A DNA stretch of 64,000 bases from Vannielia litorea (GTDB lineage: Bacteria > Pseudomonadota > Alphaproteobacteria > Rhodobacterales > Rhodobacteraceae). The position numbers and the translations under genes were made by a program. Positions 45,882-53,422 of the stretch are shown here, in pieces. The notes under the pieces were generated by a model. The model did not search any database. It saw only the letters and a program-made list of their open reading frames with translations, and was not told the origin of the DNA. The DNA is taken from contig NZ_FSRL01000001.1 of the NCBI RefSeq assembly GCF_900142295.1, forward strand, positions 310,001 to 374,000. Direction: 5' to 3'. The number at the start of each line of letters is the position of its first letter. The first letter of the stretch is position 1.

Positions 45882-47390
45882 TCACTCGCCGCGCGGAAAG
45901 CGCTGACGCTCTTCCACGGTGTTCAGATCCATGTGGTTGCGCATGAAGCGCTCGCTGGCCTTCTGCAAAGGCTGGTAATCCCACGGGTAGTATGCGCCGT
46001 TGCGCAGCGCCTCGTAGACCACCCAGCGGCGGGCCTGGCTGCGGCGGACCTCCTCGTCGAAGCGGGCGAGATCCCAGCGTTCCGACGCCTCGGCCTTCAG
46101 CGCCGCATGGGCCTCCGCATGGGCCGGGTCGCCCGCGAGGTTCTGCAACTCGTGCGGGTCGGCCTCCAGGTCGAAGAGCTGATCCGGGTCCAGCGCGCAG
46201 AGGTTCAGCTTGTAGCGGCCCTTCCGGAGCGAGACCAAGGGCGCCTGGCTCGCCTCGGCGGCATATTCCATCGCCACCGCGCTCTGCCGCTCCGCACCCT
46301 GCCCCAGGGGCTTCAGACTCTCGCCGGCGGTCCAGGGGGCCACCTCCGCCATGCTCACGCCCGCGAGGTCGCAAAGCGTGGGGCAGACGTCGATGTTGCT
46401 GACAGGCGCCTCCACCAGCCCCGGCGCCATCTCGGGCGAGCAGATCATCATCGGCACGCGGGCCGAGCCCTCGTAGAAGTTCATCTTGAACCACAGGCCG
46501 CGCTCGCCGAGCATGTCGCCGTGGTCGGAGACGAAGAGAACGGTCGCCTCCTGCCGTGTCGCCTCCAGCACGTCGAGCAATTCGCCCACCTTCTCGTCGA
46601 GGTAGGAGATATTGGCGAAGTAGGCGCGACGCGACCGGCGAATGTCGTCCTCGCCGATATCGAAGCTGCGCCAGTCGTTGGCGTCGAAAATCCGCTGCGC
46701 ATGGGCGTCCTGTTCCTCGTAGGGGATCGCGCCCACCTCGGGCAGCAGGTGCTCGCAATCCTCGTAGAGATCCCAGAACCGCTTGCGCGCCACGTAGGGG
46801 TCGTGCGGATGGGTAAAGCTCACGGTCAGGCACCAGGGCCGCGCGTCATGGCCGCGGGCGAGATCGTAGAGCTTGCGAACGGCGTGGTAGTGCACCTCGT
46901 CGTCATACTCCATCTGGTTGGTGATCTCGGCCACGCCCGCCCCGGTCACCGACCCCATGTTGTGATACCACCAGTCGATCCGCTCGCCGGGCTTGCGATA
47001 GTCCGGCGTCCAGCCGAAGTCGGCGGGGTAGATATCGGTCGTCAGCCGCTCCTCCAGCCCGTGCATCTGGTCGGGCCCGACGAAGTGCATCTTGCCGCTG
47101 AGACAGGTCTGGTAGCCCGCGCGGCGCAGGTGATGGGCATAGGTCGGCAAGTCGGAGGGGAACTCGGCGGCGTTGTCATAAACCCCGGTGACGCTCGGCA
47201 ACTGCCCCGACATGAAGCTCGCCCGGCCGGGCGCACAGAGCGGCGATGCAGTGTAGGAGTTGCAAAACCGCGTGGAGCGCGCCGCCAGCCGCTTGAGGTT
47301 GGGCGCGTGCAGCCACTCCGCCGGCCCGTCGGGAAAGAGCGTGCCGTTCAGCTGATCGACCATGATGATCAGAAAGTTGGGGCGGGTCAT
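45882..47390 (-). CDS. betC: Choline-sulfatase
   Basis: A 502-residue type I sulfatase that releases choline from choline-O-sulfate in the cytoplasm. The N-terminus [20 protein letters not shown] contains metal-binding Asp and Gln (as in BetC, replacing the usual second Asp). The activated-Cys motif is [17 protein letters not shown], where Cys is to become formylglycine. [34 protein letters not shown] (metal-binding Asp-His) and LNPYSLG-type downstream blocks are present. Its start overlaps the betI stop codon (ATGA). The BetC C-terminal tail is intact. Confidence 0.94.
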   Translation of the reverse strand: MTRPNFLIIMVDQLNGTLFPDGPAEWLHAPNLKRLAARSTRFCNSYTASPLCAPGRASFMSGQLPSVTGVYDNAAEFPSDLPTYAHHLRRAGYQTCLSGKMHFVGPDQMHGLEERLTTDIYPADFGWTPDYRKPGERIDWWYHNMGSVTGAGVAEITNQMEYDDEVHYHAVRKLYDLARGHDARPWCLTVSFTHPHDPYVARKRFWDLYEDCEHLLPEVGAIPYEEQDAHAQRIFDANDWRSFDIGEDDIRRSRRAYFANISYLDEKVGELLDVLEATRQEATVLFVSDHGDMLGERGLWFKMNFYEGSARVPMMICSPEMAPGLVEAPVSNIDVCPTLCDLAGVSMAEVAPWTAGESLKPLGQGAERQSAVAMEYAAEASQAPLVSLRKGRYKLNLCALDPDQLFDLEADPHELQNLAGDPAHAEAHAALKAEASERWDLARFDEEVRRSQARRWVVYEALRNGAYYPWDYQPLQKASERFMRNHMDLNTVEERQRFPRGE

Positions 47391-47959
47391 GCCAGGGCTC
47401 CGAGTTCGTTGGCCAGGGTAGAAAGCGCATGCTCCGTGGCGGTCTGGCCGGTCATGTCGCCGGGGTTGGAGGCGTAACGCAGGTAGAGCCCGTCGATCAC
47501 AGCGCCGATCCGGTCGGCGATGCCGCCCGCCGACTCTCCGGCCAGCGGGCGCAGGTCATGCACGAGATTGGAGCGCAGGCGCCGGTGGTAGACCGACAGG
47601 AGCCGCCGCGCCTCGTCGTTGCGCCGGGCCAGAACGTAGAAGTTGAGCCAGGCCGAGATCACCTCGGCGCGAAAGTTGCAGCTCGAGAAGCTCGCCCGCA
47701 GGATGCCCTCCAGCCGCTCGCGCGGCCCCTCCGAGACCAGCAGCGCCCCGCGCACCTCGGCGGCGTAGACCGCGAGCACATGGCGCATCGCGGCGAGGAA
47801 GAGCCGGTCCTTGTCGCCGAAGTAATGGAAGGCCAGCGCCGCCGAGACGCCCGCCCGCTTGGCGATCTTGCCGACGGTCACATCAAGCGAGCCATTCTCG
47901 CCGATCTCATGTATCGTCGCCTCCACCAACTGGGCTCTGCGCTTGGGTTCTACACTCAT
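47387..47959 (-). CDS. betI: Transcriptional repressor BetI
   Basis: A 190-residue TetR-family repressor of choline oxidation genes, released by choline. The ATG at 47959 (MSVEPKRRAQLVEATIHEIG), 8 bp after GGAG, is preferred to an upstream TTG. The helix-turn-helix is SLDVTVGKIAKRAGVSAALAFHYFGDKDRLF. The BetI-specific C-terminal part has AWLNFYVLARRNDEARRLL and YHRRLRSNLVHDLRPL. It heads the betI-betC-betB-betA operon and is divergent from choX across the palindrome at 47996-48029, which it should bind. Confidence 0.95.
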   Translation of the reverse strand: MSVEPKRRAQLVEATIHEIGENGSLDVTVGKIAKRAGVSAALAFHYFGDKDRLFLAAMRHVLAVYAAEVRGALLVSEGPRERLEGILRASFSSCNFRAEVISAWLNFYVLARRNDEARRLLSVYHRRLRSNLVHDLRPLAGESAGGIADRIGAVIDGLYLRYASNPGDMTGQTATEHALSTLANELGALA

Positions 47960-47995
47960 CGCCGACTCCAAAAGGCTTGCAATACGGGGTTAATC

Positions 47996-48029
47996 GTTCA
48001 TTGTTTGATTGGTCAATCAATAAATGAAC
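47996..48029. promoter_or_regulatory. 34-bp palindrome, predicted BetI operator
   Basis: Two 16-nt arms (47996-48011 and 48014-48029) are inverted copies apart from the two mid-arm positions; the inner core TTGATTGGTCAATCAA is almost perfect and the outer ends are GTTCATT and AATGAAC. It lies 36 bp before the betI start and 29 bp before the choX start, where one bound repressor could control both directions. The A/T-rich makeup contrasts with the surroundings. Confidence 0.8.
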
Positions 48030-48058
48030 CAAACCCAAAGACGAACAGGGAGACCAGA

Positions 48059-48979
48059 ATGAAAACCACCGCAGCCGTTTCCGTCCTCGCCCTCTGCGCC
48101 GCCTCCGCGGCCTGGGCCGAGTGCGACACCGTCGTCATGTCCGACGTGGGCTGGACCGACATCACCACCACCACCGCCACCGCAAAGCATGTGCTCGAGG
48201 CGCTGGGCTACGAGGTCGACGTGAAGATCCTCTCGGTGCCCGTGACCTTCGCCTCGCTGGAGAGCGACGATGTCGACGTGTTCCTCGGCAACTGGATGCC
48301 CGCCCAGACCGGCGCCATCGGCCCCTACCTCGAGTCGGGCGAGATCGAGGCGATCAACGTGAACCTCGAAGGCACCAAGTACACCCTCGCGGTGCCGACC
48401 TACACCTACGAGCGTGGCCTCCAGAGCTACGCCGACATCCCCGAGTTCGCCGAGCAACTCGAGGGCAAGATCTACGGTATCGAGCCGGGCAACGAGGGCA
48501 ACGGCTACCTTGTGTCGCTGATCGACGAGAACAAGATGGGCTGGGGCGACGCCGAGCTGGAGGTGATCGAAAGCTCCGAGCAGGGCATGCTGGCCCAGGT
48601 CGAGCGCGCCTACAAGGACGAGCAGGACATCGTCTTTCTCGGCTGGGAGCCGCACCCGATGAACGCCAACTTCTCGCTGAAGTACCTGACCGGCGGCGAG
48701 GACTTCTTTGGCGGCGAGGGCGTGGTGCACACCGTCACCCGCAAGGGCTACTCGCAGGAGTGCCCCAACCTCGGCAAGCTCTTCGCCAACATGGACTTCA
48801 CGCTGGAGATGGAAAACGGCATCATGGGCCAGATCCTCGATGATGGTGCCGATCCGGCGGATGCCACGCTCGACTGGCTCAAGGCCAATGCCGAGGTGCT
48901 CGACACCTGGCTCGCGGGCGTGACCGCCAAGGACGGCGGCGACGCCAAGGCCGCCGTCAGCGCCGCGCTGGGGCTCTGA
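48059..48979 (+). CDS. choX: Choline ABC transporter substrate-binding protein
   Basis: A 306-residue periplasmic protein. The ATG at 48059 gives a signal peptide (MKTTAAVSVLALCAASAAWA, cleavage before ECDT) and follows GGGAGA. The mature protein matches the ChoX/glycine-betaine-binding family: VVMSDVGWTDITTTTATAKHVLEAL, DVDVFLGNWMPAQ, YTLAVPTYTYERGL, IYGIEPGNEGNG and DIVFLGWEPHPMNANF, with the aromatic residues (Trp, Tyr) expected in the cation-binding cage. The upstream extension to 47429 is through betI antisense and is not coding. A predicted hairpin terminator separates it from choW, so choX mRNA may be more abundant. Confidence 0.93.
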   Translation: MKTTAAVSVLALCAASAAWAECDTVVMSDVGWTDITTTTATAKHVLEALGYEVDVKILSVPVTFASLESDDVDVFLGNWMPAQTGAIGPYLESGEIEAINVNLEGTKYTLAVPTYTYERGLQSYADIPEFAEQLEGKIYGIEPGNEGNGYLVSLIDENKMGWGDAELEVIESSEQGMLAQVERAYKDEQDIVFLGWEPHPMNANFSLKYLTGGEDFFGGEGVVHTVTRKGYSQECPNLGKLFANMDFTLEMENGIMGQILDDGADPADATLDWLKANAEVLDTWLAGVTAKDGGDAKAAVSAALGL

Positions 48980-48995
48980 ACCGGATGTAGCGATC

Positions 48996-49029
48996 GAACC
49001 GCCCGCCTTCTCGCGGGCGGTTCTCTTTT
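48996..49029 (+). terminator. Hairpin between choX and choW
   Basis: GAACCGCCCGC (48996-49006) pairs with GCGGGCGGTTC (49013-49023) over 11 bp with a 6-nt loop and is followed by TCTTTT. Since choW and choV follow in the same direction, it probably acts as a partial terminator that lets binding protein exceed permease. Confidence 0.75.
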
Positions 49030-49089
49030 GGCCGACCGACAAGCGCCACGCGAGCGCAGGCCAACCGGGGCAATGGGGAGACAGGAGCC

Positions 49090-49929
49090 GTGGAAGACTG
49101 GCTGGAAGACTACAAGATACCCGTGGGTAGGGGGGCCAAGGTCATCTTCGACTGGATCCGCGACCACGGAGAGGTGCTGCTCGACGGCTTTGCCGGCATC
49201 ATGGAGGCGATGATCGACGCGATCCTCTGGGTGCTCCAGGAGCCGCCCGCGATCCTCGTCATCGCGGCCTTCGTGGCGATCACCTGGTTCCTCCAGAAGA
49301 GCTGGAAAACCTGCCTCTTCATCTTCCTCGGCTTCCTCTTCATCCTCAACCAGGGTTACTGGGACGAAACCACCGAGAGCCTTACCCTCGTGCTCTCCGC
49401 CTGCCTCGTCTGCATGGCCGTGGGCGTGCCCATCGGCATCGCCTGTGCCCACCGGCCCAAGCTCTACACCTACCTGCGCCCCGTGCTCGACCTGATGCAG
49501 ACCCTGCCCACCTTCGTCTACCTGATCCCGGCGATCGTGTTCTTCGGGATCGGCATGGTGCCCGGCCTGATCGCCACGGTGATCTTCGTGCTGCCCGCCC
49601 CGATCCGGCTGACATACCTCGGCGTTTCCTCCACGCCCCAGTCGCTGCTCGAGGCGGCCCGTGCCTTCGGCGCCACGCCGCGCCAGACGCTCTGGAAGGT
49701 CGAGCTGCCCTATGCCTTCCCGCAGATCATGGCGGGCCTGAACCAGACCATCATGCTCTCGCTCTCCATGGTCGTCATCGCGGCGCTGGTGGGCGCCAAT
49801 GGCCTCGGCGTGCCGGTGATGCGGGCGCTGGGCCAGGTCAATACCGCGCTGGGCTTCGAGTCCGGCATCGTCATCGTCGTGGTCGCCATCATGCTCGACC
49901 GGATGCTCAACGTGGGGGCGCGCAAATGA
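49090..49929 (+). CDS. choW: Choline ABC transporter permease
   Basis: A 279-residue inner-membrane permease of the ProW/ChoW type. The GTG at 49090 follows GGAGACAGGAGC. The N-terminus is an amphipathic region (EDWLEDYKIPVGRGAKVIFDWIR), then about 6-7 hydrophobic segments, for example LVIAAFVAITWFL, LVLSACLVCMAVGVPIGIA and PTFVYLIPAIVFFGIGMVPGLI. The EAA loop that contacts the ATPase is SLLEAARAFGATPRQTLWKVELPYAFPQI. It works with ChoX and the downstream ATPase ChoV, whose start overlaps its stop codon (ATGA). Confidence 0.93.
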   Translation: MEDWLEDYKIPVGRGAKVIFDWIRDHGEVLLDGFAGIMEAMIDAILWVLQEPPAILVIAAFVAITWFLQKSWKTCLFIFLGFLFILNQGYWDETTESLTLVLSACLVCMAVGVPIGIACAHRPKLYTYLRPVLDLMQTLPTFVYLIPAIVFFGIGMVPGLIATVIFVLPAPIRLTYLGVSSTPQSLLEAARAFGATPRQTLWKVELPYAFPQIMAGLNQTIMLSLSMVVIAALVGANGLGVPVMRALGQVNTALGFESGIVIVVVAIMLDRMLNVGARK

Positions 49930-50963
49930 CCACGGCCGTCAAGATCGACAATGTCTCCATCGTCTTCGGCGACCACCCGGAGCGCGCGCTTCCGCTGATG
50001 GACGCCGGCCAGCAGCGCAGCGAGATCCAGCAGGCCACAGGCCAGGTGCTGGGCGTGCACGACTGCTCGCTGGACGTGATGGAAGGCGAGATCGTGGTCC
50101 TCATGGGCCTTTCCGGCTCGGGCAAATCCACCCTCCTGAGGGCGGTGAACGGCCTCAACCCCGTGGTGCGGGGCGCGGTGCATGTGAACGACGGCCAGGG
50201 CATGGTCGACGTCACCCATGCCGACAAGTCGACCCTGCGGCGCATCCGCATGCATCACGTCGCCATGGTCTTCCAGCAGTTCGGCCTGCTGCCCTGGCGC
50301 TCCGTGCGCGAGAACGTGGGGCTCGGGCTGGAGCTGGCCGGCATGGACAAGGGCGAGGCCAACGAGCGGATCGACACCCAGCTCGACCTCGTGGGCCTCT
50401 CCGACTGGGCCGAGCGCAAGGTAGGCGAGCTTTCGGGCGGCATGCAGCAACGTGTCGGCCTGGCCCGCGCCTTCGCCACCGAGGCCCCGATCCTGCTGAT
50501 GGACGAGCCCTTCTCGGCGCTCGACCCGCTGATCCGCACCAAGCTGCAGGACGAGCTCCTCGAACTCCAGCAACGGCTCCGGCGCACCATCATCTTCGTC
50601 AGCCATGATCTCGACGAGGCCTTCAAGCTGGGCAACCAGATTTCGATCATGGAGGGCGGGCGGATCGTGCAGACCGGCGCGCCGCAGGATATCTTCCGCG
50701 ACCCCAAGAACGACTATGTGGCCGAATTCGTCCAGCACATGAACCCGCTGGGCGTGCTGCGCACCCGCGACCTCATGGGGCCGGCCACCGGCTCGCCCGC
50801 CGTGACCGTGGATGCCGACATGCTGGTGCGGGACGCAATGGAAACCCTGACCGGCTCCGAAGTGCCCGTAGGGGTCACCGAGAACGGCCGGATCGTGGGG
50901 CAGATCACGAAGGACGATATCCTGACCGGCCTTACCGCCCGGGAGATCACCCCGGCGGACTGA
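49926..50963 (+). CDS. choV: Choline ABC transporter ATP-binding protein
   Basis: A 345-residue ATPase. Walker A is GLSGSGKSTLL, the Q loop is VFQQFGLLPW, the signature is LSGGMQQRVGLARA and Walker B is ILLMDEPFSALDPL; the H loop follows in FVSHDLDEAF. The C-terminal part (about 265-345) is a CBS-like extension as in OpuA/ProV ATPases (MLVRDAMETLTGSEVPVGV, GRIVGQITKDDILTGL), which in relatives responds to ionic strength. It overlaps choW by 4 bp and ends the choXWV operon. Confidence 0.94.
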   Translation: MTTAVKIDNVSIVFGDHPERALPLMDAGQQRSEIQQATGQVLGVHDCSLDVMEGEIVVLMGLSGSGKSTLLRAVNGLNPVVRGAVHVNDGQGMVDVTHADKSTLRRIRMHHVAMVFQQFGLLPWRSVRENVGLGLELAGMDKGEANERIDTQLDLVGLSDWAERKVGELSGGMQQRVGLARAFATEAPILLMDEPFSALDPLIRTKLQDELLELQQRLRRTIIFVSHDLDEAFKLGNQISIMEGGRIVQTGAPQDIFRDPKNDYVAEFVQHMNPLGVLRTRDLMGPATGSPAVTVDADMLVRDAMETLTGSEVPVGVTENGRIVGQITKDDILTGLTAREITPAD

Positions 50964-51029
50964 CCGGCTGGACGCCGCCCGCCCTGCTGCTATCTTCGCG
51001 CCGGTTCAGTCCAGCGCGAGGCCCATCCC

Positions 51030-51476
51030 ATGACCAGCAAACGCATCGTCCTTTCCAGCGATCACGCCGCCATCGAGTTGCGGCAGGCGGTTGCAGCCCA
51101 TGTCGCCTCCAGGGGCTGGGATGTGGTGGACATCGGGCCGACCACGCCGGAGAGCACCCACTACCCGCTGCACGGCCAGGCCGCAGCCGAGCGCGTGGCC
51201 TCGGGCGATTGCGCGCTGGGCATCATCCTGTGCGGCACCGGGCAGGGCATCATGATGGCTGCCAACAAGGTGCCCGGCATCCGCTGCGGCGTGTGCTCCG
51301 ATACCTTCTCCGCCCGGATGATCCGCATGCACAACGATGCCAACATCCTCTCGATCGGCGCGCGGGTCGTCGGCGAGGGTCTGGCCCTCGACATCGTGGA
51401 CGCCTTTCTCGACGCCGAGTTCGAAGGCGGCCGCCATGCCACCCGCGTGGCCATGATCGAACCCGCGCCGGCCTGA
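51030..51476 (+). CDS. RpiB/LacA/LacB family sugar-phosphate isomerase
   Basis: A 148-residue isomerase of the RpiB family, which interconverts ribose 5-phosphate and ribulose 5-phosphate or related pairs. The N-terminal SSDHAAIELRQAVAAH has the Asp-His of the active site, and CGTGQGIMMAANKVPGIRCG matches the CGxGxGxxIAANK phosphate-binding/catalytic Cys motif; HNDANILSIGARVVG is the C-terminal block. Position 72 Thr in CGTGQG replaces the Ser seen in many RpiB, a change seen in erythrulose/xylulose-type isomerases, so the substrate may not be ribose 5-phosphate. It stands alone after choV. Confidence 0.88.
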   Translation: MTSKRIVLSSDHAAIELRQAVAAHVASRGWDVVDIGPTTPESTHYPLHGQAAAERVASGDCALGIILCGTGQGIMMAANKVPGIRCGVCSDTFSARMIRMHNDANILSIGARVVGEGLALDIVDAFLDAEFEGGRHATRVAMIEPAPA

Positions 51477-51489
51477 GCGCGGGCGGGGC

Positions 51490-52017
51490 CTAGATCGGAA
51501 AGTCGTGCTGCCGGATCAGCGCCCAGATCGAACGGTTGAGCTGTTCGAGCTTGGCGATGCTGGCGTCGATGCTCGCCGATTCCGCCGCATTCACCCGCTC
51601 GGTCTTGCCCATGCGGATCGCCTCTTTGCGGTCCTGGATCCGCATCATGATCGTCTGGAGGCCGCCGCTCTCGGGGTCGAAGCTGTAGATGCAGTGGTTG
51701 TACTTGTTGCGCAGGCCCCCCTCGCGGGTCAGCGCCGAGGTCACCTCCAGCACATCCTTTCGCAACTCCGTGCTCACCGTCGGCAGCTTCGCCAGACGCT
51801 CCACGAGGTCGACACGGGCGCGCGTGGTGTTGAGCGTGAGAAAGATCACCACCGCCACATCCTTCTCGGTCTTGGCAAGGCCGGCGATCAGGTGAATCAG
51901 TAGGCTTTCGGTATTGGTCCAGGCGTAGTTCAGGCGTCCGACCCGCAGCAGGATCGCCTGAAGCTCCGCCTCGGCGCCCTGTGTCCTGCCTGGCGTGCGG
52001 GTGCCGGGTTCCATCAT
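51490..52017 (-). CDS. Hypothetical protein, co-transcribed with the LuxR regulator
   Basis: A 175-residue soluble, mainly helical protein that I do not recognise. It contains RLNYAWTNTESLLIHLIAGLAK, a Leu/Val-rich stretch VAVVIFLTLNTTRARVDLVERL and a middle GGLRNKYNHCIYSFDP with a single Cys. The start codon lies 4 bp after the stop of the LuxR-type gene at 52022, so the two are one operon. No signal peptide or helix-turn-helix is seen. Such a partner could modulate the regulator, but this is a guess. Confidence 0.65.
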   Translation of the reverse strand: MMEPGTRTPGRTQGAEAELQAILLRVGRLNYAWTNTESLLIHLIAGLAKTEKDVAVVIFLTLNTTRARVDLVERLAKLPTVSTELRKDVLEVTSALTREGGLRNKYNHCIYSFDPESGGLQTIMMRIQDRKEAIRMGKTERVNAAESASIDASIAKLEQLNRSIWALIRQHDFPI

Positions 52018-52021
52018 CTCC

Positions 52022-52756
52022 TCAATTGGCGCTGCGCATCGTCTGGAACTTGATCGCGGCCTCCGTCCGGTTCCGCACGTCGAGCTTGCCGATGATGTGA
52101 TGGATATGCAGTTTCACGGTGTGCTCCGACACGCCGAGGTGCTCGGCGATGTGCTTGTTCTGCAGCCCGGTCGTAAGCTTCTCCAGAACCTCGATCTCCC
52201 GGCTCGTCAGCAAGTCCAGTTCGGCCTTTGCCTCCTGCCTGCATGGGGTCGGCACGGCGCCTCCGGCGGGTGACGGCTCGGCGTGAGACGACACGTGCCG
52301 CTCCGTCAGCTCGGCAGGAAAGTAGGTGCCGCCGTTGGCGAGCAGGCGGATGATCGACAGCCAGATGTCGATGGAAAGGTTCATCGGCACCAGGCCCCGC
52401 AGGTCTACGCGGTCTTCCAGCTGGCGATAGAGCCTCTCTCCGGTTTCGACATCCCAATAGGCCACGGCAAGTCCGGGTGGGTCATGGTTCGGGCATTGTT
52501 CGCTGAAAGCCTCAGCAAATGCGTAGAGGTTCTCGGCAGAATGGTTGCAAAGAAACGGATCCACGATTACGACTCTTGACTCGCCGCAATTGCCACCTAT
52601 GGTTGAAATATACTCCTCGATACTCTCGTGGCGGATCGGCAAGGCGAAGCCACAGTCCAGTTTCACATTTCGCAAGAGCGTGTCCGAAAAGCTCTTCTTT
52701 GCTCCGGCGAACACGATGACATCCTGCTGTTCGGCAGGTGTTTCATGAAATGACAT
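52022..52756 (-). CDS. LuxR/CsgD-type transcriptional regulator
   Basis: A 244-residue regulator from the ATG at 52756; a reading from 52975 would add 73 residues over an A/T-rich region and seems wrong. Residues about 1-150 look like a divergent receiver domain (SRVVIVDPFLCN at the phospho-acceptor strand, then LVPMNLSIDIWLSIIRLLANGGTYFP as last helix), similar to CsgD, where key receiver residues are altered. Residues about 175-240 are the LuxR HTH: LTSREIEVLEKLTTGLQNKHIAEHL with GVSEHTVKLHIHHIIGKLDVRNRTEA. It is divergent from the repeat-protein/type I secretion operon, the layout of csgD beside curli genes, so it probably regulates that operon. Confidence 0.88.
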   Translation of the reverse strand: MSFHETPAEQQDVIVFAGAKKSFSDTLLRNVKLDCGFALPIRHESIEEYISTIGGNCGESRVVIVDPFLCNHSAENLYAFAEAFSEQCPNHDPPGLAVAYWDVETGERLYRQLEDRVDLRGLVPMNLSIDIWLSIIRLLANGGTYFPAELTERHVSSHAEPSPAGGAVPTPCRQEAKAELDLLTSREIEVLEKLTTGLQNKHIAEHLGVSEHTVKLHIHHIIGKLDVRNRTEAAIKFQTMRSAN

Positions 52757-53422
52757 TTGTAATATGCTACTAGCCCCCCTACTTAAGAAAACTTTCGGGG
52801 CCTGAAGTAATTCGCCCGAAAATTTCGGAACAGATGAACGTCCGCCGAAATGCTCGGCGGTTATTAATCGAACGGTTAGCTTTTTATCCTCACGGTCTAA
52901 ATCGTGCAGTCTCCAGCATCTGCTGCACGACGCTACGTTAACAAGCGGCGGTGATTCTGTTAACCCTTTTGGCAATTTGGTGCCGACCAGCCCCCCCTGG
53001 CGCGTCCCGTCCAGTCGTCTTTTCCACCGGAAGATCGCTGTTTTTCCACATAGTTATCCCGCGACTCGCACCCTCTCCCACCGGAGTAGATCGACTGGCC
53101 AGCTATTCTTGAGGGCTGTCCGGATCAAAGGTGGTTGGGCCGTCGGCGTTGATTTTGGCGGCAAATTTCCAATCGCATCCCGTGAAGGTTCTTTTGCGAG
53201 ATGCACCGCCCACACCGCGTTCTGCGAGGCTTGCAATACGGGCGGACAATTAGGAAAGGGGGGTGATCGAAGGAGGCTTCACGTTTTCGAGAGGCCGACT
53301 GATGACGGCGCGATGAGCAATCCGTTTGCGCCACGGCCTTATCAATATCAATCCGCACATCGACGCATGGCTGCTTTGGACAGACTGGCAGCGGTTCGAG
53401 TGCATTCAAGGGAGTACCCGAA
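52757..53422. promoter_or_regulatory. 666-bp intergenic region between the LuxR gene and the repeat-protein operon
   Basis: This is the longest gene-free stretch of the window and clearly more A/T-rich than the rest, particularly 52760-52960. It holds AGGGA at 53408-53412 as ribosome binding site of the 53423 gene. I see no hairpin terminator or open frame with coding character, though several short frames exist. The size suggests long 5-prime leaders and multiple regulator sites, as in csgD/csgB, but I cannot assign individual operators. Confidence 0.6.

Noticed and set aside
47429..48058. An N-terminal extension of the choX frame
   Set aside because: It runs antisense through betI and the operator. 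The signal peptide and ribosome binding site put the real start at 48059.
47974..53242. A 15-bp exact match (GGCTTGCAATACGGG) at 47974-47988 and 53228-53242
   Set aside because: A match of this length is expected a few times by chance in 64 kb, and the two contexts share no arrangement.
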